DNA of 64,000 nt from Gillisella vitis (GTDB lineage: Bacteria > Pseudomonadota > Alphaproteobacteria > Rhizobiales > Rhizobiaceae). The notes below the pieces were generated by a model that ran no database searches, had not been told where the DNA came from, and worked only from the letters and a program-made list of their open reading frames with translations. Shown here piece after piece: positions 54,548 to 63,378 of the stretch (within the stretch, counting starts at the first letter, position 1; every line of letters starts with the position of its first letter). Made by a program: the position numbers and the translations under genes. The DNA lies in assembly GCA_009744235.1 (NCBI GenBank), contig WPHV01000017.1, forward strand, positions 58,488-122,487, read 5' to 3'.

Positions 54548-55705
54548 TCAGCTCATGTGACGGCGCAAACGCATGAGAATACGGGTCGTCTCCGCCCTAA
54601 GATACAGATCATCCTCCAGTGTGATGAATCTCGCATGCATAGTGGCAATGCGAACCGGGAACAGTCGTTGAAGGGATTCCCGAATGTCTTCTTTCCGGCC
54701 GAATACCGTTTTGAAGACTGCTTCCCAGTTGTCGTTACGCTCGATGATGCCTTTATAATCGGTGAAATCGGCGTAGTCGATCAGCGGGAAGCCCTCCCCA
54801 CCTTGCTGCATGTCCTTCTGTTTTTTGTCCCTCCACTTATCGAGAAGATCTGCAGGCAATTGGCGTTTCATCCAGTCAGCGCCGAAATGCTCCGTCATCA
54901 CCGCGACGATGAAAGCACGGACCTCGCGCTCGAACCGTAGCAAGGTCTCATAGGCTCGCGAGTTGAGTTCGACGCCGGCATCGTCTTCAGTGACACTATC
55001 CGCTTCGGTATCTTCCTTGACGGCGAGGCCGGCGATCTGGACCGTCTCCTGATAGGCTTCGACGCTGAAATGGGTAAGGTTCGTGTCGAAGCCCTGAGCA
55101 TCATAAAGCTCAAAGCGGGCGACCGGATCAACCAGCGCCGGCACATCGAACGTGATGGTATCCCGCCAATCACCCAGTTCGATCCGCAGCGCTGCGGAAA
55201 TACGCACACTGAACGAATTCCTGGAATTGGCGAGCCCGCCGATTGCCTGCAGATCGACAAAAGCGCGCGCCGAAAGCGCATGCCGCTGCACATCCAGCCA
55301 CGGTGTCTTCATGGCCTCCATGCGTGCTGTCAGCGACTCGATGCCGCCCGCCGCGTCACGAAAGGCCTTCGAGTATCCGGACGGATAGTCCTTAAGCAGT
55401 TTCGATAGGGCAGAGATTTCCGGAAAGATCAGCCTTTCATTCAGCGCGCGGATCGATTCCCCCAGATTGGTTGAACCGCTCATGCGTCCCGCTGCCAGTT
55501 CACCCAACGCATTCTGTTTGCCCATTGCGGCGAGCGCCAATGCGCTTGTGTTGGGAATTGTCGCCATCTCTGATATCCGGGTCTGAAGATCGTTCAAACC
55601 ATGCAGCCGAGCCGCATCGCTTATCGTTTTACCAAGAGAGTTGATGCCCGCTAGGTCGTGAAGAGCACGCTGTTGTTCGAGCAGCTTTTTCAATTCGTTC
55701 GACAT
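54548..55705 (-). CDS. Swt1-like HEPN domain protein
   Basis: A 385-residue protein. The C-terminal 140 residues match the Swt1-type HEPN domain: LLRFEREVRAFIVAVMTEHF, then LIDYADFTDYKGIIERNDNW and FPVRIATMHARFITLEDDLY, where R-I-A-T-M-H (Arg352, His357) is the catalytic R-x4-H. The N-terminal half is an alanine- and leucine-rich helical region without known domain. Such proteins are suspected RNases in defence and stress systems. It starts 16 bases from the neighbouring HEPN gene and is surely cotranscribed with it. Confidence 0.78.
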   Translation of the reverse strand: MSNELKKLLEQQRALHDLAGINSLGKTISDAARLHGLNDLQTRISEMATIPNTSALALAAMGKQNALGELAAGRMSGSTNLGESIRALNERLIFPEISALSKLLKDYPSGYSKAFRDAAGGIESLTARMEAMKTPWLDVQRHALSARAFVDLQAIGGLANSRNSFSVRISAALRIELGDWRDTITFDVPALVDPVARFELYDAQGFDTNLTHFSVEAYQETVQIAGLAVKEDTEADSVTEDDAGVELNSRAYETLLRFEREVRAFIVAVMTEHFGADWMKRQLPADLLDKWRDKKQKDMQQGGEGFPLIDYADFTDYKGIIERNDNWEAVFKTVFGRKEDIRESLQRLFPVRIATMHARFITLEDDLYLRAETTRILMRLRRHMS

Positions 55706-55721
55706 GCAGGATTTCCCGGAT

Positions 55722-56963
55722 TTAAAAGTAAAACGCGAATTGATCGAGCGTCAGGATGGCTTGCAGCGCGCGGATCTGCGTGTAGCTGTCCGCTCCCGCC
55801 GCACCATGACCGACTGCGTGGCGCGATGCGGTATCACCGACCGCATCCGGATCGAAATGATCGAAGGTATGGGCCTTCAGATACTCGACGAAGCTCGCCG
55901 GAAACAGCAATGAATCTCCCGTGCCCGCGCGTTCTTCCGCCGATGCGGTCGCAAAGGCAAAAAGCGCTTTGAGGTTCGCTGCGCTCTTTCCGTGTTTGCG
56001 CCGATGCGCCGATTGCAGCACGCCTTCTATCTCGGTCAGCAGCGTCTTGAGCACAATAACGGGTTCGCCGCGCTTGAATGCATCGATCGCCGGCCGCAGG
56101 ATTTTTTCCTTATCCTGGAATGCGGGCTTCACCATCCAGCGGCTGAAGATCTTCTCAATACGTGCATCATCGAAGGAGGAGAGGATTTTTCCCTCCAGCT
56201 CGGTCAGGTCAAATTCCGCATTGGAATGGTTTGCGATCTCCGCGAATTCGCGGCTGATGATTTCCGCGAACGGGAACCAGCCGCTTTTGGCCAGCCGCTG
56301 CATATTCAGCTCGTTTTCGACCATCTCGTAGAGGTGACGATAATAGAGCCGTCGGTGCAATGTGCCTAAATCGTGTTGTGCAGCTTCGATGTCGAGCGGA
56401 TGTTCGCGGTGCAGGTCGAAGAACAGCGCAAAGCTCCATTTCGTACGGAACAGGCAGAGTATCCGGTCCTCGTCCGTGATATCGACCTTTGGAAACCACA
56501 TGCCAACGACATCAGTAACGTCACTATCAAAAATGAAAGCGCCGCCCTGGACCGATCGGTTTAGCATAGCGTGCATCGTGACGGCCGCCGTATCCGCCCA
56601 TAGCTCTGCCGAGTTATCCAGCTTGATGACCAAAAGCAGCATATCAACCCTGTCCGGCCTGATACGAGCACCGTTCTCCTGAGCCGCGTGAATCAACACG
56701 CCGCTGATGCTCTCTGCTATTGTGTGGAACATCATCTCATCGGACGTGAGCGACATCCGTGTCCAGATTTGCGCCGTGTCTCCTCCTTTTGCGGGCGCAG
56801 CAGAAACCCCAGCCAGATTGAGTTCCTTCAACCTGATCGGTTCGCCGACATTGCCGACTAGCATTCCGGCATAGGGTTTCTCATTCACAGCATCCACGCA
56901 CACATACTCCTTACGGAATGGGCTCTCGCGTCTAACGTGCGAAAAAATATCAGAGGCCCGCAA
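55722..56963 (-). CDS. Hypothetical protein with C-terminal HEPN-like motif
   Basis: A 413-residue protein with no domain I can name in the first 350 residues. The end reads SRHAVGHGAAGADSYTQIRA and on to a hydrophobic helix; R-H-A-V-G-H (Arg381, His386) is the R-x4-H motif of HEPN RNases, followed by G as in the common RHxxxHG variant. It starts with TTG; an in-frame stop lies shortly upstream and no ATG is available. It is the first gene of the leftward HEPN trio. Confidence 0.7.
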   Translation of the reverse strand: MRASDIFSHVRRESPFRKEYVCVDAVNEKPYAGMLVGNVGEPIRLKELNLAGVSAAPAKGGDTAQIWTRMSLTSDEMMFHTIAESISGVLIHAAQENGARIRPDRVDMLLLVIKLDNSAELWADTAAVTMHAMLNRSVQGGAFIFDSDVTDVVGMWFPKVDITDEDRILCLFRTKWSFALFFDLHREHPLDIEAAQHDLGTLHRRLYYRHLYEMVENELNMQRLAKSGWFPFAEIISREFAEIANHSNAEFDLTELEGKILSSFDDARIEKIFSRWMVKPAFQDKEKILRPAIDAFKRGEPVIVLKTLLTEIEGVLQSAHRRKHGKSAANLKALFAFATASAEERAGTGDSLLFPASFVEYLKAHTFDHFDPDAVGDTASRHAVGHGAAGADSYTQIRALQAILTLDQFAFYF

Positions 56964-57145
56964 GCAAAACCAGGACTCTGTCGCCTATTGTACAAGGAAC
57001 GCCGTTGTCCCTTGCCCCTTTTTCCACCTGTCCCTATCCGCTTTGCCGACGGGCTGGTTCTTTCGTTCTTGCCTTCTCACCGTTAGGTCTCCGCGTTTTT
57101 CGCCGATCCCTCTTCCATCAATCGTATTTGAGGTCGCGGATCGCT

Positions 57146-57526
57146 CTAAAGTGCGATGCCGGTCCGCTCTTCAATTTGCTTCTTGATAAATCCCTTAGCG
57201 AGATCCTGCAGCAGGTCGAGCGTGAAGCCTCTTGCAGATAGCGCGCCCTCCTTCGTCTTTTTCCAGATTTCCGGATCTCTGACGGTCTCCAAGAAATCAT
57301 GCCCTGACCAAGTCAGCCGCGTCGGCAGTATATGATCAAACGCATATTCATCGTCGGGTACGGCATCACCTTCTATTAGCCTGGCTTCCAGAAGCAATCG
57401 AAGGTGCTCAGCAACGACATGTGGTTCGTGATCCCCAGCTTCGATTTCAACATCGCCGCCATAGCCCTGGTCGAATTCCTCGATCTGTAAAAGGAGATCT
57501 CGCACCAAGTCCATGTCACGCTTCAC
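57146..57526 (-). CDS. DUF2513 domain protein
   Basis: A 126-residue protein MKRDMDLVRDLLLQIEEFDQ with HVVAEHLRLLLEARLIEGD and LTWSGHDFLETVRDPEIWKK, the winged-helix-like DUF2513 family frequent on prophages and in defence islands. The start is GTG, decided by GGAGG seven bases upstream. It faces the STAND NTPase gene head to head with almost no space, so it may regulate the adjoining defence genes. Confidence 0.85.
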   Translation of the reverse strand: MKRDMDLVRDLLLQIEEFDQGYGGDVEIEAGDHEPHVVAEHLRLLLEARLIEGDAVPDDEYAFDHILPTRLTWSGHDFLETVRDPEIWKKTKEGALSARGFTLDLLQDLAKGFIKKQIEERTGIAL

Positions 57527-57554
57527 AGCAGTCCTCCGAATGTTGTTGAGAAAT

Positions 57555-60500
57555 GTGACGACTCAATTGATCGACAGCTGCAAGAAATACTACCCTAAAT
57601 ACATGATCAAAACACCGCTAGACAGACGCGTTTCCGTTGTGCTTGAGGGCGAAGCCGTCGAACTTCGCCTCAGCGAATTGCGTGGGATGCCCTGTCTCGT
57701 GCTTCTCGGTGAGCCTGGGATCGGAAAATCGACGGCACTTGAGTACGAGGCAAGTCAGGAAGGTGGAGAGCTTCTGACCTGCCGCGAAGCGATGAACGGA
57801 ATTCCAATCGCCTCCGCCTCAACAGCCTATCTGGACGCCCTCGATGAGTATCGTGCCGGAGACAACGGTAAGGATAAGCTTCTACAACTTGCCAACACGA
57901 TTACACAGAGCGGCGTCAGGCGTTGGCGACTCACCTGTCGTGCAGAGGACTGGCGGGAAGCTGCAGATATGCGCGCCATGCGCCGAGCCGCAAGCGAGCA
58001 CCCAATTACGGTCGCGTATCTCCTTCCATTGGACGATACCGAGGCAGAGATTGTCCTATCCGGCTTGGGAGAGGCCGACCCCGAGCGGTTTCTCGCAGAT
58101 GCACGTGCTCGGGGAGCCGGCGCCTTCCTTGAAAACCCGTTGAGCTTGCAACTGCTCCACTCGGTTGTGGCATCCGGCGGCGTATGGCCCAGCACGAGAT
58201 TTGAACTATTCAACCGAGCAATCTACGCACTTGCGCACGAGCACGATCCGGAACGCGTGAACGATCGGCGTGCGCCAATCGATGATATCGTCGATGCCGC
58301 GGGGCGATTATCGTTTTATCTTCTTGCGAGCGGCGCGCGGGCGCTTTGGCGTTCAAATGCGCTTGCTGTTGGATCGCGTGCGAAGGACTTCGTTGTCGTC
58401 CAATCGCTTGCGATTGACTCCGAATTGGCAGACTTTGCGCTAGACACAGCGATATTCAAGGGAGAGGGCCAAACTTTTGAACCATCGCATAGAACGATTG
58501 CGGAGTTTCTAGCAGGACGATTTCTCGCTGAACTCGTCACCGGGAAGCCGACAGGCCCTTTATTTCCATTGGCCCGCGCCGTCGCGGTCATCACTGGTAA
58601 TGATCATAAAGCGCCGAGCGAACTCCGAGGCCTTTACGCCTGGTTTACGGCCCACCTGTCGCAAAAGGGCGATGAGAAGGGTGCCCTGAGGCTGATCGAA
58701 CGGGATGCCGCCACAGTCCTTGCTTATGGCGACGCCGCCGCTTTTGCCACGAATGGCCGCCGGGCGATCCTCGTCAACCTTGACCGCGACGACCCGTTTT
58801 TCCTTTCTTCACGAGATGCGATCACGGTTTTCGGAGGCCTCGCCGGTGATGACCTCGTTACCGATTTCCTTTCCATCCTCGACAGCGACGTCACAAGCCA
58901 CCTCCAGCTCACCGTCCTCCAAGCTCTAGCGGATGGACCGCCATTGGCTGGGATGCAAAACAAACTGTACGAGATCGCCGTGAACCCGGCCCGGCCGCTT
59001 TGGCAACGTCAGAGAGCGGCTGAAGCTTGGGTCAAGGGAAGCTCGGACCCCAGTTCAGCGAGGCGCAGTTTGCTTGCGCAACTATCGCGAATGACCAAAA
59101 GCTATGATCAGATTTCGCTGAGAGCAGACGTACTGTCGGACATTCCCACGCATGAGTTATCTCACCAGGAGATTTCCGACCTGCTTTCGGACCTCAACGA
59201 ACTGGCGCCGGCTGCCGACGGCGAGAGCGAGGAAAGCGGCAACCTCTTTCCACTTCTCTTAAAGCTGAAGAAGGCACCACGCCCGGATCTCTTTGACCAG
59301 CCAATGCTCCGCAAAACGAGTGAAGATCGAGGTCTCAAGCTCGAAGTTCGACATTTCATGCAGGCCTCTCTGGCCGACGCGATAAACAATAACCTAGATA
59401 TCGGAGCAACGCGGCTATGGTCTTGGATCAGAAACACCCGCGACTATGAGTGGGATCGGCTCGAGGAGCCGCTTGCCAAAGCGATAGGCGCCTGGATTGA
59501 TAAGGACAAAGAAAATCGGGAACTCGAGCTTTTTACCGTCCTCTTAGAAAGCAGCCCCATCGAAGAGGGGCCCTGGATGGCAACCAATCACTACATCACG
59601 ATTGCTCGAAGGCTTCCCGACGACACGCTTATAGAGAACCTGCTCGATCTCGCCGGCAAGACGCCACATGTCCCTCGCCGCCGACGGTTGTTCGAGGTTG
59701 CAGCCTATGCGGTTCGCAGTGAATCTCAATGGCCAAAGTGGGAGGGGCGCATCGTTTCGGCGCTCGAAAAGGAAGGGACTTTTTCGGGCTTCATAGCGGA
59801 TCTGCGCAAAGATCCGAACAAGAGCTGGAAGGGGAAGGAGGAAAAGCGAAAGGCAAAGGAACTCGCTGAAACCGACACCGCCCGTGCCCACAATATCAAG
59901 ACCCTCGAACCCAAAATCAATGCGATCGCAGCGGGGCGGGAGAGCGAGTTTGGTGCACTCAAATGGGGGGCAGAACTCTATCGCAACGCGATGATCTCCA
60001 AAAAGAAGCCTCCACTTTCCCAGATCGAGCATTTCACCAACGCGCGGATCACTTCCGCAATCGCCGAAGGATTTGTTCAGTTCGCAATCCACACCGATAT
60101 CAAAGTCGACGCGGCCGATCTCGGCAAAGCTGAAGCGACCAATGGTTCCTACGTCCAAGAGTACGTCGTGGCGGCCGGTATCCACCAGGCGCTCATGGCC
60201 GGGCGAGAAGAAGAGATCAGCAATTGTCCTGCGGTAACCGCGATCGTTGCGCTTCGCCAAAACTACTTCAGCGGCGACGAGCAGCCGTCGCTCGCAAGTT
60301 GGGGTGTCAAACATCTTGCGCGTGACATCGCTGTGGGCGCAGACGAGATGCTTCGATACTGGTACGCCGCGCTTGATGCCCGGGATGAGGATCTTGATGC
60401 CATCCATCATCTGGCTTCGTCGCAGGAACCAGATCTTCTTTCGAACATTCTGAGGCGCCTCCTGGCGGAGCGGCCGAACCTACCACCTAGAGCGTTGATG

Positions 60501-61661
60501 CAAGCGCTGACAGCCTCGGCGCGAATTTTGTCTCGAACCGAAATGGCCAATCTTACCGAGGAAGCACTAGCGAAGGAGCTAGACACTCAAAGCATGCGGC
60601 TGTGGCAGTCGGTTGCCCTAATACTCGACCCAGAAAAATTCGAGGGAACCCACACAGCTGAAGAAATCCGTGTCGCTTTCCTGGCTCCGGATGGGGACCT
60701 TGTGACCCGACTGCACGAAATCTGCCCGAGGCCTGATCAGCTCGACCGGCTTCGAATCTCGACATTGGCAGCAGCCCATGCTTTGGAGGATCGGGACTGG
60801 GCACGCCCCGAGGGCCCAAGCGGTGTCATCCGGGCGGCCATCAATCGCCTCAGTGCCTCAAACGATCCCTCTGCCGGGAGACTTTTGAAGTCGCTGATCG
60901 CCTCATCCGATCCGAGCTGGCGTCAGCTGTTAACACACGCTGCTGCAGAACATGCTCGTCTCGTGCGCGACAATCTGTTCATTGCGCCATCGGTGGGTGA
61001 GCTAAAGGTAGCCCTTGCTGGTGGAGCGCCGGCGAGCCCCGCGGACCTCGTAGCTGTGGTGCTCGAAGAAATCGAAAGATACAGGAGCACCTTGAGGACT
61101 GGCAGCGAAATGCCGTGGAAACGATACTGGAACACAGATCACAACGGCGCGCCCGAAAAACCCCAAATAGAGAATGAGGACCGAGACCGGCTCCTCGAAC
61201 TGTTAAAGTCTCGGTTGGAGCGTTACGGTGTGGCGGCTGCCATGCCCGAGGCCCGTCGCGGAGAGAACACCCGAGCAGACATCTTGCTTCTCTCCCATGG
61301 CGGACGGAATTTGCCGATCGAGGCGAAGCGCCATTTCAATTCGGAGCTTTGGACTGCGCCGGAAGAACAGCTTGCCGGCTACGCTGCTGATGAGGGGGCC
61401 TTCGGCTATGGCATCTATCTCGTGTTTTGGTTTGGCACCGATTATCGCGTACCCACAAGACGCGACAGCAAAGAGCCGCCTGCCAGCGCGGGGGAATTGG
61501 AGGCGATGCTACGGGCGGACCTCCCCTCGTCGTTGGAAGAGAAAATATCGGTGATCGTCTTGGATGTGTCGCGTTCTGAGACGATGAGCAAACCGAAACC
61601 GCCCAAGAAAACAACGACCAAATCGAAACCGCCACGCCGCGGCACAAAGAAATCAGTCTGA
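57555..61661 (+). CDS. STAND/NACHT-like NTPase with C-terminal PD-(D/E)xK nuclease
   Basis: A protein of about 1368 residues. Walker A GEPGIGKST at 52-60 and Walker B TAYLDALDEY near 92-99 mark a NACHT-like NTPase. Roughly 1100 residues of helical repeats follow, as in sensor regions of STAND proteins. The C-terminus has RADILLLSHGG, LPIEAKRHFNSELW and PEEQLAGYA: Asp1242, Glu1256-x-Lys1258 and a later Gln, the core of a PD-(D/E)xK nuclease, then a Lys/Thr/Pro-rich tail. This order (NTPase first, nuclease last) differs from classic Avs proteins, which carry the nuclease at the front. Starts at ATG 57513 or 57540 would overlap or abut the divergent DUF2513 gene. Confidence 0.82.
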   Translation: MTTQLIDSCKKYYPKYMIKTPLDRRVSVVLEGEAVELRLSELRGMPCLVLLGEPGIGKSTALEYEASQEGGELLTCREAMNGIPIASASTAYLDALDEYRAGDNGKDKLLQLANTITQSGVRRWRLTCRAEDWREAADMRAMRRAASEHPITVAYLLPLDDTEAEIVLSGLGEADPERFLADARARGAGAFLENPLSLQLLHSVVASGGVWPSTRFELFNRAIYALAHEHDPERVNDRRAPIDDIVDAAGRLSFYLLASGARALWRSNALAVGSRAKDFVVVQSLAIDSELADFALDTAIFKGEGQTFEPSHRTIAEFLAGRFLAELVTGKPTGPLFPLARAVAVITGNDHKAPSELRGLYAWFTAHLSQKGDEKGALRLIERDAATVLAYGDAAAFATNGRRAILVNLDRDDPFFLSSRDAITVFGGLAGDDLVTDFLSILDSDVTSHLQLTVLQALADGPPLAGMQNKLYEIAVNPARPLWQRQRAAEAWVKGSSDPSSARRSLLAQLSRMTKSYDQISLRADVLSDIPTHELSHQEISDLLSDLNELAPAADGESEESGNLFPLLLKLKKAPRPDLFDQPMLRKTSEDRGLKLEVRHFMQASLADAINNNLDIGATRLWSWIRNTRDYEWDRLEEPLAKAIGAWIDKDKENRELELFTVLLESSPIEEGPWMATNHYITIARRLPDDTLIENLLDLAGKTPHVPRRRRLFEVAAYAVRSESQWPKWEGRIVSALEKEGTFSGFIADLRKDPNKSWKGKEEKRKAKELAETDTARAHNIKTLEPKINAIAAGRESEFGALKWGAELYRNAMISKKKPPLSQIEHFTNARITSAIAEGFVQFAIHTDIKVDAADLGKAEATNGSYVQEYVVAAGIHQALMAGREEEISNCPAVTAIVALRQNYFSGDEQPSLASWGVKHLARDIAVGADEMLRYWYAALDARDEDLDAIHHLASSQEPDLLSNILRRLLAERPNLPPRALMQALTASARILSRTEMANLTEEALAKELDTQSMRLWQSVALILDPEKFEGTHTAEEIRVAFLAPDGDLVTRLHEICPRPDQLDRLRISTLAAAHALEDRDWARPEGPSGVIRAAINRLSASNDPSAGRLLKSLIASSDPSWRQLLTHAAAEHARLVRDNLFIAPSVGELKVALAGGAPASPADLVAVVLEEIERYRSTLRTGSEMPWKRYWNTDHNGAPEKPQIENEDRDRLLELLKSRLERYGVAAAMPEARRGENTRADILLLSHGGRNLPIEAKRHFNSELWTAPEEQLAGYAADEGAFGYGIYLVFWFGTDYRVPTRRDSKEPPASAGELEAMLRADLPSSLEEKISVIVLDVSRSETMSKPKPPKKTTTKSKPPRRGTKKSV

Positions 61662-61690
61662 CGGTAATCTCATCAAATTGGGAGCAAGCC

Positions 61691-62443
61691 ATGGGAAATC
61701 CGCTTCATTTCAGTCTTGAGGTACCGAAGCGGGCGCATCAGCTTCTCCGCGATCTTTACGAGCATTTGGGTGAATCCGACGGGAGCCGCCTGCCCTTGAA
61801 GGCGACGTTTCTTTTGTCGGTCTCCATGCCAATCGTCATTCTCCCGATTGAACGGATTCTGAAATATCGGCGCAACGCAAACTCCGGTCATATGAATGAT
61901 GCTGTTCTCAACCCTAAACTGGCTGATGCGGTAGACCATGCCATAGATCTCCAAGCTGCTATCCATCTAGCAGACTTTTTCACCGGTCCGTGGCAGTTTG
62001 CCTCGTTGGACAAGGGAGGAGGATTCCCAAATCTCGCGGTCGACGGCTTGCCTGAGGCCATCGCTGCTCAGCTTGACGCGCCGACGGCAATCGAAGACGC
62101 TAGGAATCTATCGGCAAACCGTTTCTGCAAGATCCTTCGCAACGCTTTGGCGCATGGCGGGATTTTGTATTTGGACGAATATGGAAGATCGTCGTCTGCG
62201 GCGCCGGTGCGGCGCTTCGCTTTTGTCAGCACCGACAATCCCAGTATTCCGACCAAGTTATTCTTCCTCAGGATCGGGATGGCCGACTATGGAGCATTCC
62301 TGCAAAAGTGGGTGGAATGGCTGAAAACCGAAGCGATCAACGAGATCCTCGCAGAGGATGTTGGTGTCGATGCGACCGAGTCGTCAGTTGCTATCATTCT
62401 AGAGGACGCAGCGGAAGCGACGGCAGCGACACGGAGAGGATGA
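61691..62443 (+). CDS. HEPN family protein (putative RNase toxin)
   Basis: A 250-residue protein. RFCKILRNALAHGGILYLDE contains R-N-A-L-A-H (Arg150, His155), the HEPN catalytic motif, in a helical context typical of abortive-infection-type HEPN proteins. The N-terminal LPLKATFLLSVSMPIVILPI forms a hydrophobic helix. It lies 29 bases after the STAND gene and 4 bases before the Shedu-like gene, so all three are one operon. It may be a cell-killing or RNA-cleaving arm of a defence system. Confidence 0.8.
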   Translation: MGNPLHFSLEVPKRAHQLLRDLYEHLGESDGSRLPLKATFLLSVSMPIVILPIERILKYRRNANSGHMNDAVLNPKLADAVDHAIDLQAAIHLADFFTGPWQFASLDKGGGFPNLAVDGLPEAIAAQLDAPTAIEDARNLSANRFCKILRNALAHGGILYLDEYGRSSSAAPVRRFAFVSTDNPSIPTKLFFLRIGMADYGAFLQKWVEWLKTEAINEILAEDVGVDATESSVAIILEDAAEATAATRRG

Positions 62444-62447
62444 CGAG

Positions 62448-63323
62448 GTGCTAACCACCGAGCGAACATATAAACTGGAAAGCGGACCCGCAGCTTTGAC
62501 ATGGGATCGTTACAGCGAGCTGGTGCAACGCGATTGGCGGGGCTTGCTCGATGCCGCTGAAGACCACGAAGAGGCAGTCTTCCAGAAGTTTCTTGAAACG
62601 CATCCTTGTATGGTTCCCGGTGGTCAGAGCATGTCAGGCCCATCCGGGCACAGTGCGTTTCCCGCTGCGTTGATCACGCAACCTATATTGCCAGGCTTCA
62701 GCGAGCACATACCTGACTTTCTCTGGATCGCCACTGACAGCCTGCACATCTATACAGTTTTGGTTGAGATCGAGGCCCCGAAGAAAAGAATGTTTACCAA
62801 GGGCGGCCAACCGACCGCGCAGTTCACACAAGCGCAGACCCAAATTGCCCGTTGGAAAAGCTGGTTTCGCGAACCGGCAAATCAGACGTCGTTCTGTGAC
62901 CACTATCTCATGGACGCGTTGCCGCGTTGGCGGACATTCGTTCCTCAATATGTGCTCATCTACGGTCGCCGGTCTGAAATTGAAGGCAACGCTCAATTGA
63001 ACCGTCTCCGATCAAACCTCATTCGAGATGGCGAGTATTATATGACGTATGATCGCCTGCATCCGATTAAAGACCATGATCAATACATGACCGCGAAATT
63101 TCGGAACGGCCGTTACGAAGCCTTATCCATACCCGCAACGCTCGAGTTGGGCCCGCTCTGGGCGCCACATCGGTCGAAGATTGAAGGTAAAGATCTCGCC
63201 GTCGATAAGACGCCATACATGGCGGATGACCGCAAGGAATTCGTCAAGGCGCGATTGGGGTATTGGGACAAATGGGCAGCCGATGGTCGGACGGGAATCA
63301 TGGGTATCGGTGACACTGAGTAA
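62448..63323 (+). CDS. Shedu-like (DUF4263) nuclease
   Basis: A 291-residue protein: EEAVFQKFLETHPCMVP is the start of the SduA C-terminal domain, and IPDFLWIATD with TVLVEIEAPKKRMFTK and a following AQFTQAQTQIARWK form the PD-(D/E)xK core (Asp90, Glu107, with Glu109 where Lys is usual, then Lys112/113 and Gln132). The E-x-E variant is known in some relatives. Shedu proteins protect against phages by nicking DNA. A GTG starts it four bases after the HEPN stop, implying coupled translation. Confidence 0.82.
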   Translation: MLTTERTYKLESGPAALTWDRYSELVQRDWRGLLDAAEDHEEAVFQKFLETHPCMVPGGQSMSGPSGHSAFPAALITQPILPGFSEHIPDFLWIATDSLHIYTVLVEIEAPKKRMFTKGGQPTAQFTQAQTQIARWKSWFREPANQTSFCDHYLMDALPRWRTFVPQYVLIYGRRSEIEGNAQLNRLRSNLIRDGEYYMTYDRLHPIKDHDQYMTAKFRNGRYEALSIPATLELGPLWAPHRSKIEGKDLAVDKTPYMADDRKEFVKARLGYWDKWAADGRTGIMGIGDTE

Positions 63324-63378
63324 CCCAACTCCAGCAGCGATAAAATTCGCCCGAGCTACAGGTGCAGTATCGTTGCAA

